A DNA stretch of 39,495 nucleotides from Deltaproteobacteria bacterium (GTDB taxonomy: Bacteria; Myxococcota_A; Polyangia; Polyangiales; Polyangiaceae), in assembly GCA_016875405.1 (NCBI GenBank), contig VGRJ01000035.1, positions 1 to 39,495 on the forward strand, in the 5' to 3' direction. The translations under genes and the position numbers were made by a program. Of this stretch, positions 7,581-14,803 are shown one piece after another (the first letter of the stretch is position 1; every line of letters starts with the position of its first letter). The notes below the pieces were generated by a model. That model was not told the DNA's origin. It saw nothing but the letters and a program-made list of their open reading frames with translations, and did no database searches.

Positions 7581-8831
7581 GTGGCCGAGAATGAAACCGT
7601 TCGCACGATTGGTCTGTCGCTGGGCGCCGACATCTGTTGGCCGGCTTGCTATGAGCACATGATGCGTCGGCTCGATCTTCGGATCCCGAGCCCCGACGGC
7701 ACCCTTCGCTTCAACGTCGAGCGCGTCTTCATCGAGCCGTTCGACCTCGAGCAGAGCTGTCGCTACGACGTCGTCATCGATCGGTTGACGCACTGGTACC
7801 ACACCAGCCGCGAGTGGATTAAGAAGGCGATCATCCTGAACGACCTCTACGTGTTCAACAACCCGTGGTCGTTGCAGTCGATGGAGAAGCACACGTCGTA
7901 CTGCGCGATGATGCGCCTCGGCATGCCGATCCCAAAGACCTGGCTCGTGCCGCCGAAGGCGTACGCCGGCGCCAACCCCGACGTGCAGCCGACCTTGAGC
8001 CGCTACGCGAAGCTCTTCGACCTTGGGAAACTCGGCGAGCAGGTCGGCTTTCCCCTGTTCGTGAAGCCCTACGACGGCGGCGGCTGGCGCAGCGTCGTGC
8101 GGTGCAAGGATGAACAGGCGCTGCGTGACGCCTACGAGAAGTCGGGTACGGACGTGATGCACGTGCAGGCCGGCGTGAACCCCTTCGACCGCTTCGTCCG
8201 CACCATCGGCTTCGGGCCGCAGACGCACCACGTGCGCTACGATCCCGACGCGCCGCTGCACGATCGCTACACGATGGAGGAGGGCTTCATCCCGACGGCA
8301 GAGGAGGAGCACCTTCGCAAGGTGACGCTCACCATCAACGCGTTCTTCGGTTGGGAGTTCAACAGCTGCGAGTCGCTGCGAAAGGACGGGGTCTGGTACC
8401 CGATCGACTTCGCCAACCCGTGCCCGGACTCGCAGGTGACGAGCTTGCATTACCACTTTCCGTGGCTCGTCAAATCCTACCTTCAGTGGAGCATCTTCTG
8501 CGCGGCGACGAAGCGGAAGATGAGAAAGACGCTCGACTGGGAGCCTTTCTACGAGATCGCGGACAGCGGCTCGAGCTTCGATGAGCGTCTCGACGGCTAC
8601 GCCAAGATCGCTGAGCGGCGCTTCGAGTCGGACCGCTTCGAGGAGTTCTGCGGCAAGCACCTCGCCCACCTGGACGAGGCGCTCTACGAGTTCTTCGCGA
8701 CCCAGGACGCCAAGACCGCGGTGCGCCAAAAGGTCACCGCGCTTTACCCCGCCCACGAGATAGAGCCTTTCACCGAGCTCTTCTGGGGACGAATTCAGAA
8801 GTGGCGCGCCGACAGCGCCGCGACGAAGTGA
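7581..8831 (+). CDS. ATP-grasp protein, RimK/D-Ala-D-Ala-ligase-like type
   Basis: A 416-residue ATP-grasp protein from a different subfamily than the three 405-residue paralogues. The N-terminal ~90 residues form a pre-ATP-grasp domain (TIGLSLGADICWPACYEHMM, then VIDRLTHWY). FNNPWSLQSMEKHTSYCAMM opens the ATP-grasp proper. The nucleotide Lys is in FPLFVKPYDGGGWRSV (K152), and the C-terminal lobe has metal-ligand candidates in GWEFNSCES (E259) and WYPIDFANPCPDSQ (D276, N279), so the Asp/Glu-and-Asn metal site looks intact. A ~100-residue helical tail follows. The GTG start at 7581 has GAGGTGAG just upstream. It sits 8 bp after one esterase and 8 bp before another, a probable three-gene functional unit. 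Reaction inferred: ATP-dependent carboxylate-amine or carboxylate-thiol/alcohol ligation; substrate unknown. Confidence 0.85.
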   Translation: MAENETVRTIGLSLGADICWPACYEHMMRRLDLRIPSPDGTLRFNVERVFIEPFDLEQSCRYDVVIDRLTHWYHTSREWIKKAIILNDLYVFNNPWSLQSMEKHTSYCAMMRLGMPIPKTWLVPPKAYAGANPDVQPTLSRYAKLFDLGKLGEQVGFPLFVKPYDGGGWRSVVRCKDEQALRDAYEKSGTDVMHVQAGVNPFDRFVRTIGFGPQTHHVRYDPDAPLHDRYTMEEGFIPTAEEEHLRKVTLTINAFFGWEFNSCESLRKDGVWYPIDFANPCPDSQVTSLHYHFPWLVKSYLQWSIFCAATKRKMRKTLDWEPFYEIADSGSSFDERLDGYAKIAERRFESDRFEEFCGKHLAHLDEALYEFFATQDAKTAVRQKVTALYPAHEIEPFTELFWGRIQKWRADSAATK

Positions 8832-8839
8832 GGAGCAGC

Positions 8840-9586
8840 ATGGAGCACGAGTCGACTCGTTGGTATTCGGACCGCGTCAAGCGCGAGGTCACGCTGAACC
8901 GCTGGGGCCACATGGGCCAGCCGGTGCTCATCTTCCCGACCGCAGGCGGAGACGCGGGCGAGATCGAGCGTATGCACGTCGTGCGCGTGCTCGGGGATTT
9001 GATCGACGCGGGTCGCATCAAGGTTTATTCGTGCGACAGCGTCGGCGGTCAGGTGTGGTTCTCGAAGGAGGGCTCACCCGAATACCGCATGTGGATGCAG
9101 CACCAGTTCCACCAGTACGTGAAGCACGAGGTCGTACCGGCGATCCGCACCGACTGCCGCTCACCCGACATCGGGATCTGGGCATCCGGCGCCTCGATCG
9201 GCGCGTTCCACTCGGTCGCCGTGGTCTGCCGCTTCCCCGACATCTTCACGCGTGCGCTCGCGATGAGCGGGACCTTCAACATCCTCCGCTTCATCGAGAC
9301 GAACTTCAATTACACCGAGGAATACTTCGTCTCGTCTCCGCTCCAGTTCGTGCCGACGCTCGACGGGCCTCACCTCGACGCCCTTCGCCAGCGCTTCATC
9401 TTGTTCGCGACGGGCGAGGGCAGGGCCGAGAACATCGGCGAGAGCTGGGCGATGGCAAACATCCTCGGGCGCAAGCGAATCCCCAACCGCGTCGACTCGT
9501 GGGGGCCCGAGTGGCACCACGACTGGCCTACGTGGCGCAACATGCTCCCGAAGTACCTCGACGAGTGGACGTCGCGCGGGGCATGA
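8840..9586 (+). CDS. alpha/beta-hydrolase esterase, compact form
   Basis: A 248-residue serine hydrolase of the esterase D/enterochelin-esterase superfamily without an accessory domain. VLIFPTAGGDAGE forms the oxyanion-strand region, the nucleophile elbow is IWASGASIGAFHS (Ser119), and a C-terminal WGPEWHHDWPTW carries the candidate base His (226/227). It has no signal peptide. I start it at ATG 8840, which has AGGAG at 8831-8835, rather than at in-frame codons overlapping the upstream gene. It ends the plus-strand run, 36 bp from the end of a convergent gene. Only the fold is shared with the esterase at 6433; I see little close sequence similarity, so the two probably act on different bonds. 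Substrate unknown. Confidence 0.82.
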   Translation: MEHESTRWYSDRVKREVTLNRWGHMGQPVLIFPTAGGDAGEIERMHVVRVLGDLIDAGRIKVYSCDSVGGQVWFSKEGSPEYRMWMQHQFHQYVKHEVVPAIRTDCRSPDIGIWASGASIGAFHSVAVVCRFPDIFTRALAMSGTFNILRFIETNFNYTEEYFVSSPLQFVPTLDGPHLDALRQRFILFATGEGRAENIGESWAMANILGRKRIPNRVDSWGPEWHHDWPTWRNMLPKYLDEWTSRGA

Positions 9587-9587
9587 C

Positions 9588-9601
9588 CGCCGACTTCGGC
9601 G
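9588..9601. terminator. small hairpin between convergent genes
   Basis: CGCCG-ACTT-CGGCG forms a 5-bp GC stem in the 36-bp gap between the convergent genes ending at 9586 and 9623. There is no clear U-tract, so it is only a candidate bidirectional pause or terminator site. Confidence 0.25.
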
Positions 9602-9622
9602 TTGCACTCGGTCTGCGCAGCG

Positions 9623-11557
9623 TCAGTCAGGGAACGAGAGGAGGAGCGCGTCGGTCGCACCGGCGCTCGTCTTCGTCGTCGCGTCGATCGTGACCTTCCC
9701 CGAGAAGTGCCCGCCCACGAAGACGCCCTTCGGACCCAACCCGACGCTGCGTGCCTCCTGGTAGAAGCTCGCGTCGCCGAAGCGTCGCGTCCAGATCCCG
9801 GCGAGCTTCGAGTCGAGCCGCGCGATGAGGAGATCCCGGCCGCCTGCGCTCGTTACGGGCCCTTGGCCAAAGTCGACGCTCCCGGTCGTGTAGCCGGCAA
9901 GGACCGGGCTCATGGCTGCGTCGAGCGCGAGCGCTAGCGCCGACTCGTCGCCCGCGCCTCCGTAACGCCGGCTCTGAAGGTGTGCGCCTGCGACGTCGAG
10001 CTCGGCCAGAAAGACATCGAAGCCACCGGCGCTTGTGAGGACGCCTCCGCCGAAGTCGAGCGCTCCCTCGAACTCGCCGCCCATGAGCGGACCTCCGCTC
10101 GGCCCCACGACCAACGTTCGTCCGGCATCGAGGCCCTTGCCGCCGAAGCGCGCGGCGTCGAGCGGCGTACCGGTCGCTCCAGCAAAGCGAGCGAAGAGGA
10201 TGTCCGAGAGCCCGGCGCTCGCGAGGTTCTTCGCGCCGAGTGAGAACGCGCCGAAGAATTCTCCCACGACAAGGACGTCACCCTTCGCATCGACCACCAC
10301 GTCGCGCCCCGCGTCGAAGTCGGTCCCACCGAAGCGTCGCCCCCACGCGGCCGCGCCTGTCGCGCCGCTCAGCCTGGCGACGAAGCCGTCTTGCAAGCCG
10401 GTCGCGGTCGCGTTGACGCCGTTGAACGTCATCGTCCCTGCGAAGGCGCCGGTCACGAACACGTTGCCCACCGCATCGCAGGTGACAGCGTGTCCGATCT
10501 GGTCGTCGCTGATGTTGCCGAACCGCACAGCCCAGAGCGGGGCCCCGGTCGCGCCTGCGAGCTTGGCGACGAAGACGTCGGCGCCACCCACGCTCGTGAG
10601 CGTCGTCGTGCCGAACGCGATCGTGCCGCGGAAGTACCCGGTAACGAGCACGTCCCCGCTCGCATCGACGGCCACACCGAGCGCGGCTTGGCTCTCGCCC
10701 GCATCGCCGAACGCGAACCCCCAGATCGGCGCGCCGTTCTCGTCGAGCTTCAGCACGTAGGCGTCCGAGAGGCCCGCGCTCGAGAGCGAGAGAGGCCCGA
10801 CGGCGAGGGTCCCCTCAAGCTCGCCTGCGAGGACGAACCCGCCGTTGACCGCGGCAGCAACCCCGTGGACGAGCTGCGTCTTTGCGTCGCCTGCCTGAAG
10901 CGAGAACGTCGCGGGGCACACGGGGTTCTTGCCGTCGCAGTCCTCGTCGACCGGGGTGAGACAACCGTCGACGCTCGGAAGAATCTGGCCCTCGCACAGA
11001 CCCCAAGCGGTGCCTTCGGCGTTGCAGGTGTGAACGCCGCCGATGCATGCGCCGACGTTCTCGGTCTTGGGGTCGCCGTCGTAACAGTACGACGAGGCGT
11101 TGGGCTTGCAGACGCAAGCGTCACCGGCCTCATTCGTCTTGCCGTCGCAGTCGTCGTCGATCGGGGTGAGGCAGGTCTCGAGGACCGGGACGACCTGGCC
11201 GCCGCACGGACCAAAGGCGCTCCCGTCCGGGAGGCAGGTCGCGACGCCCGCCTTGCAGACGCCGACGTCGCGGGTTCCGTCAGCGCCGTCGTAACACTCG
11301 CGCGTCTCCCCTGGCGTACACGGCCCGCCGGTCATGCCGCCCGAGCCGGCTGAGCTCTCGGCGCCTGCTGCCCCGCCGCTCCCGCTGACGACCGCGCTCG
11401 CTCCCGCGGCGCCGCCGGCTCCTCCAGCGCTCGCCGAGCCACCGTCACCCCCACCGCTGCCAATCGATGACGACCCGGCCTGCGCGCAGGCGGCGACGAG
11501 GCAAAGCAACCCGAGCCAGGTGAACCTCTCGACGACCGCGTACCGCCCGCGGATCAT
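9623..11557 (-). CDS. lipoprotein with MopE-like Cys/Asp motifs and SBBP beta-propeller repeats
   Basis: A 644-residue predicted outer-surface lipoprotein. The signal peptide ends at lipobox VAAC (Cys24) and is followed by a long Gly/Ser/Ala linker. Residues about 75-210 hold two copies of a cysteine-rich unit containing CLTPIDDDCDGK and CLTPVDEDCDGK, as in MopE-type putative metal-binding repeats. The rest is a series of ~50-residue repeats (FGDAGESQAALGVAVDASG, DVLVTGYFRGTIAFG) of the SBBP beta-propeller kind. The start ATG 11557 overlaps the upstream stop (ATGA, 11554-11557), so it is translationally coupled as the last gene of a three-gene operon. I expect a structural or binding role on the cell surface. 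No catalytic motif is visible. Confidence 0.88.
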   Translation of the reverse strand: MIRGRYAVVERFTWLGLLCLVAACAQAGSSSIGSGGGDGGSASAGGAGGAAGASAVVSGSGGAAGAESSAGSGGMTGGPCTPGETRECYDGADGTRDVGVCKAGVATCLPDGSAFGPCGGQVVPVLETCLTPIDDDCDGKTNEAGDACVCKPNASSYCYDGDPKTENVGACIGGVHTCNAEGTAWGLCEGQILPSVDGCLTPVDEDCDGKNPVCPATFSLQAGDAKTQLVHGVAAAVNGGFVLAGELEGTLAVGPLSLSSAGLSDAYVLKLDENGAPIWGFAFGDAGESQAALGVAVDASGDVLVTGYFRGTIAFGTTTLTSVGGADVFVAKLAGATGAPLWAVRFGNISDDQIGHAVTCDAVGNVFVTGAFAGTMTFNGVNATATGLQDGFVARLSGATGAAAWGRRFGGTDFDAGRDVVVDAKGDVLVVGEFFGAFSLGAKNLASAGLSDILFARFAGATGTPLDAARFGGKGLDAGRTLVVGPSGGPLMGGEFEGALDFGGGVLTSAGGFDVFLAELDVAGAHLQSRRYGGAGDESALALALDAAMSPVLAGYTTGSVDFGQGPVTSAGGRDLLIARLDSKLAGIWTRRFGDASFYQEARSVGLGPKGVFVGGHFSGKVTIDATTKTSAGATDALLLSFPD

Positions 11558-12750
11558 TGCGCCACCATGGTCGTGCAGCCGAGCTCGATCGTGACCTTCC
11601 CGGTCGGATCCGTCTTGACCTTGTCGCAGGTTGCCCCGCAGAGCAGGATCTTCGTCTTGTCCGATGAATACTGCCATCCGTCGGCGCTCGCGCACGGCTT
11701 CTCGTCCTGGAAGAGCGCGACCGGTTCGCCCAACGACGGGTCATAGGTGACGTTGACCTTGTCGTAGTCGATCTCATCGCCAACGACGCTCGGCACGTCG
11801 AGCTCGCAAGTGAGAGCGGTGCCGCTCACTTTTTCGAGGGCCGCGCTCAGCTCGGCGGCGAAGTCCAGGCTCGGGTCCGTCATGTCGAAGTGGCAGTCGC
11901 CGACGTTGCTGGGCGCTGGAGCGTGTTTGCACTGCGGATCCACAGCGGTCCCGCCTGACCAGGCGATTTGAGAGAGCAAGGCTCGCGCCGGATCACTACC
12001 GGGCGCGCCAAGAACGAAGGTCCTTATCCCCACCGAGTAAGCGAGCGGCACCGTCTCGCTCACGAACTGTTGCTGGAGCCCTACGGCACAGGTCTCGTCG
12101 CCGTCGGTGAGCAAGACCACGAATGAGTTGCCCTCGGCCTTGAGGTCCTCGAAGAGGTGCTTGTATCCGAGCGTCACGGCCCCCACGATCGGCGTCGCGC
12201 CCTTAGGCTTTACGGCGTCGACGCTCGCCGCGAGCAACGTGAGCTGCGCGGTGGAGAGAGGCGCGAGCGCCACGGAAGGCGCCTGGCTGACCCCGCAGGC
12301 GTCGTCGCTGTTGAAGAGCGCGAGCCCCACCTTGGTCGCGGCTGGCATTTTCGCGAAGGTCTCTTTCAGCGCGGAGGCGACGACGTCCCAGCGCGAGGGT
12401 TTGCTCGAATCCTTCGCCGTGGGGTTCAGCTCACATGCGGTGCTCGTCTGCAGCGGCGGCGGGTTGCAGTTCATGCTGCCGCTCCTGTCGATGACGAACA
12501 GCAGGTTCGTCGGTCTGAGCTTGCCCTCGGTGACGCTTTTTGCGCACGCTTCGCTCCCGCCGCCTCCGCCAGCTCCGATGGTCTGCAGGGCGTCACCTCC
12601 GGCCCCTGAGGCCGAAGCGGGGCCGACGCCGCCGCTGCCACCGGCGGATGCCGTGGTCGCGCTCGCCGATGTCCCCACCGCGCCGCACGCGGTCGACCAT
12701 GCCGACACGAGCCCGAGGAGCGCGAGGGAAGCAGCGACCGCGCGTCTCAT
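11554..12750 (-). CDS. VWA-domain lipoprotein (paralogue 1)
   Basis: A 398-residue lipoprotein: signal peptide with lipobox STAC (Cys22), a Gly/Ser/Ala linker to about residue 65, then a von Willebrand A domain (about 80-300) with an intact MIDAS: VIDRSGSMN (D88-x-S-x-S), the Thr in KGATPIVGAV and the Asp in LLTDGDETC. A C-terminal domain of about 85 residues (TCELDVPS...DGWQYSS...KILLCGATCDKV...IELGC) recurs in the upstream gene. VWA domains bind protein partners through the metal, so adhesion or complex assembly at the surface is likely. Its stop overlaps the next start by ATGA, and it begins one base after the upstream gene's stop. Confidence 0.88.
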   Translation of the reverse strand: MRRAVAASLALLGLVSAWSTACGAVGTSASATTASAGGSGGVGPASASGAGGDALQTIGAGGGGGSEACAKSVTEGKLRPTNLLFVIDRSGSMNCNPPPLQTSTACELNPTAKDSSKPSRWDVVASALKETFAKMPAATKVGLALFNSDDACGVSQAPSVALAPLSTAQLTLLAASVDAVKPKGATPIVGAVTLGYKHLFEDLKAEGNSFVVLLTDGDETCAVGLQQQFVSETVPLAYSVGIRTFVLGAPGSDPARALLSQIAWSGGTAVDPQCKHAPAPSNVGDCHFDMTDPSLDFAAELSAALEKVSGTALTCELDVPSVVGDEIDYDKVNVTYDPSLGEPVALFQDEKPCASADGWQYSSDKTKILLCGATCDKVKTDPTGKVTIELGCTTMVAQ

Positions 12751-12751
12751 T

Positions 12752-13954
12752 TCACCCCTGCAAGCAGCCGACGTCGACCGTCACCTGCGCTCCCTCGGCG
12801 ACCTGCACCTTGCTGCACGCGGCAGGGCAGAGGAGGATCTTCGAAGGCGCGAGGTTGTCCTCGTAATACCACCCCTCGCCAGCGCACTTTGACGCGTCGT
12901 CGACACGCGGAAAGGTGGTCTTGAAGTTCATCCCGTCGACGAGCTTCACCGAGACCTTCTCGGCGTCGATCGCCTGACCGTTCGGATCGTTCTTCGGGAG
13001 CGAGTACTCGCATGAGAGCTTTGAGACGACGTTGTCGGCGATCGCCTTGAAGATCGGACCGTAGTCGGCTTCGCACTCCGAAAACTGCGAGCCTTTGGTC
13101 AGCGCGACGAGCGACTGGTAGACGAGCCCGTTCTTGAAGGCGGTCGCACACTTCTGCGCTGGGTTGTTCTTGTCGATACCGATGATCCCGTAGAAGACAT
13201 ACTTTCGTTGATTCGCATCCCCAAACATGCCGACCGGTGCCTTTGCGAGGAGCGCGGTGTCGAAGGCGGATGCCGACATCGCCGAGTCGTCGTCCGTCAC
13301 CACGATGAAGGTCTTGGTCGCCTCCTTTCGCAGGAATCCAGACCAGCTGTGCTGCGGGTTCTCGCTGTCGTAGGTCGAGAGCAAGAGCGACAACGCATTC
13401 GTACTGCCGACCGTCTGCGGCACCATGCGATAGAGAGGCAAGTTGGAGCCGCAGTTGGGCCCGCCGAGCGGAGGAGCCACGCAGACTGCGAGCGAGTCCG
13501 TGCCCTTCGTCGCGAGCATCACCAGGCGGTAGTCGAGCGCTCCCTGGCCGAGCACGTCGGCGAAGCTCCCGTTGATGTTGGCCTTCACCTGGGCGATTTC
13601 GGCCGACATGCTGCTCGAAGTGTCGACGGCGAAGACAATGTCGACCGGGGCCTTCTTACCAACGATCTCAGTCGTAGCGCACGAGCCGCCGCTGCCCCCA
13701 GCGCCGCTGGGATCGTAGTTGAAGTCTGGTGCGCCTCCGCTGCTGCTCGCCGAAGCGTTCGCGCCGCCTGAGCCGCTCGTGGAGGCGGCCGCGCCGCCTG
13801 AGCCGCTCGTGGAGGCGGCCGCGCCGCCTGAGCTGCTCGCCGAAGCGCCGGGGAACCCGGTCGACGACGATGAGGTGGGAGTCAGGTCGCTGCTCGAGCA
13901 AGCTGCTAGGAGGCCAAGGGCGACGAATGGCACGCGAGCGCCGCGCTTCATCAT
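12752..13954 (-). CDS. VWA-domain lipoprotein (paralogue 2), first gene of operon
   Basis: A 400-residue lipoprotein opening the minus-strand VWA operon. The signal peptide ends at LAAC (Cys19). A low-complexity Ser/Gly/Ala linker (about 20-90) contains two identical 10-residue repeats encoded by an exact 30-bp tandem duplication. The VWA domain (about 100-310) has MIDAS FAVDTSSSMS (D111-x-S-x-S) and IVVTDDDSAMS. The C-terminal Cys-rich domain (SCEYSLP...GWYYED...KILLCPAACSKV...VDVGC) matches the tail of the downstream paralogue. An ATG at 13951, one codon in, is an equally good start. The 126 bp upstream (13955-14080) should hold the operon promoter; I see no convincing boxes there. Confidence 0.88.
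   Translation of the reverse strand: MMKRGARVPFVALGLLAACSSSDLTPTSSSSTGFPGASASSSGGAAASTSGSGGAAASTSGSGGANASASSSGGAPDFNYDPSGAGGSGGSCATTEIVGKKAPVDIVFAVDTSSSMSAEIAQVKANINGSFADVLGQGALDYRLVMLATKGTDSLAVCVAPPLGGPNCGSNLPLYRMVPQTVGSTNALSLLLSTYDSENPQHSWSGFLRKEATKTFIVVTDDDSAMSASAFDTALLAKAPVGMFGDANQRKYVFYGIIGIDKNNPAQKCATAFKNGLVYQSLVALTKGSQFSECEADYGPIFKAIADNVVSKLSCEYSLPKNDPNGQAIDAEKVSVKLVDGMNFKTTFPRVDDASKCAGEGWYYEDNLAPSKILLCPAACSKVQVAEGAQVTVDVGCLQG
13771..13830 (-). repeat. exact tandem duplication of a 30-bp unit in lipoprotein linker
   Basis: Two identical 30-bp units (13771-13800 and 13801-13830) lie in the linker of the VWA lipoprotein, flanked by diverged partial copies at 13741-13770 and 13831-13845. 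The unit is a multiple of three, so copy-number change would lengthen or shorten the linker without a frameshift. Confidence 0.9.
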
Positions 13955-14080
13955 CTAGGCAGCTTCTCAGCAAACGCCCAGCGACGCCAGTCATGGCGCG
14001 GCGCCGCCGCGCATTCGGAGGGGCGCCGCTCGAGCGACGAGCGAGTCCGGCGGGTCATGAGCGCCCGCGAGGGGACCTGC

Positions 14081-14659
14081 TCACGCCTCGCGCGCCATCA
14101 GATCCGAAGGTGGGGCCCGACCCACGAGCACGTAGTCGGCCGCGTGCTCCGGGCGAAGCTCGCCGCGCTCGTCAATCAGCCAAGGCATGGCCTGGCGGCG
14201 CGGGACGCGCACGACGCCGACCGGTCGCTCGGTCCCGAAGCAAAAATCTCCGAGCGGGGAAGTCACGCCGTGGTTGCCGGAGGGATCGTGAAAGTGGTGG
14301 TGGAAGTGGTGGCGTCTTAGCCAGCGCCCGTAGGCGGTCTTTGGTGCGTGCGTGTGCGCCAAGCGATGAAGCACCTCATACGCTCCGTACATGGCCGTGA
14401 GTCCCGCGGTGAACGCGAGGCCGCGCCGGCGACCGAGCACCAAGCTTGCGAGCGGGGCCACCGTCGCCGCGACCGCGGCCGCCGCTGCCACCTTATGCGA
14501 GGTGGGAGCGAAGTAGTTGACCGTGGCGTGATGCCGAACGTGCTCCACCGAGAATGGGTTTCGCGACTTCGCGAACTCGTGCCCGGCGAAGCGATGGATG
14601 AGGTACTCGGCCGCCCCCCAGGTCGCAGCGCCGAGCAGGGCCGAGGGCAGAAGGCTCAT
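14081..14659 (-). CDS. fatty-acid hydroxylase / sterol desaturase superfamily membrane protein
   Basis: A 192-residue integral membrane protein with the histidine clusters that hold the di-iron centre of the fatty-acid hydroxylase superfamily: HRFAGHE (H22, H27), VEHVRHH (H40, H43, H44), LHRLAHTH, and RRHHFHHHFHD. Hydrophobic stretches lie around residues 4-20 and 55-95. It probably hydroxylates or desaturates a membrane lipid (fatty acid, sterol or carotenoid); the exact substrate cannot be told, and carotenoid hydroxylase-like members look similar. The ATG at 14659 begins directly with the first membrane segment. It is a lone gene, 126 bp from the start of the VWA operon downstream and 144 bp from the end of the gene upstream. 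The short C-terminal 50 residues lack motifs I recognise. Confidence 0.8.
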   Translation of the reverse strand: MSLLPSALLGAATWGAAEYLIHRFAGHEFAKSRNPFSVEHVRHHATVNYFAPTSHKVAAAAAVAATVAPLASLVLGRRRGLAFTAGLTAMYGAYEVLHRLAHTHAPKTAYGRWLRRHHFHHHFHDPSGNHGVTSPLGDFCFGTERPVGVVRVPRRQAMPWLIDERGELRPEHAADYVLVGRAPPSDLMAREA

Positions 14660-14719
14660 GGCGACAAGTCCTAAGGCCTCGAGAGGGCCCTGGTCAAGGT
14701 GCGCCGCGCCACAAAGCGC

Positions 14720-14749
14720 GAGGGCCCGACGGTTACCCGTCAGGCCCTC
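14720..14749 (-). terminator. hairpin downstream of the triple-thioredoxin gene
   Basis: A 13-bp inverted repeat with one mismatch (GAGGGCCCGACGG / CCGTCAGGCCCTC) and a 4-base loop lies 54 bp after the stop of the minus-strand gene ending at 14804. The strong GC stem fits an intrinsic terminator or mRNA 3'-end stabiliser, though only a weak TTT follows on the minus strand. Confidence 0.55.
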
Positions 14750-14803
14750 CCGCTCGCGCGAGCCACCGAGGTGGCCCTGCGCGTGCCGATCCGCGTTCCG
14801 CGT

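Noticed and set aside
13741-13860. Tandem repeats considered as a CRISPR array
   Set aside because: Copies are directly adjacent without spacers and code for a Ser/Gly/Ala linker.
14720-14749. Inverted repeat considered as a transcription-factor operator
   Set aside because: It lies downstream of a gene end and 61 bp before the next start on the same strand, with a tight 4-base loop, so an RNA hairpin/terminator is the better reading.
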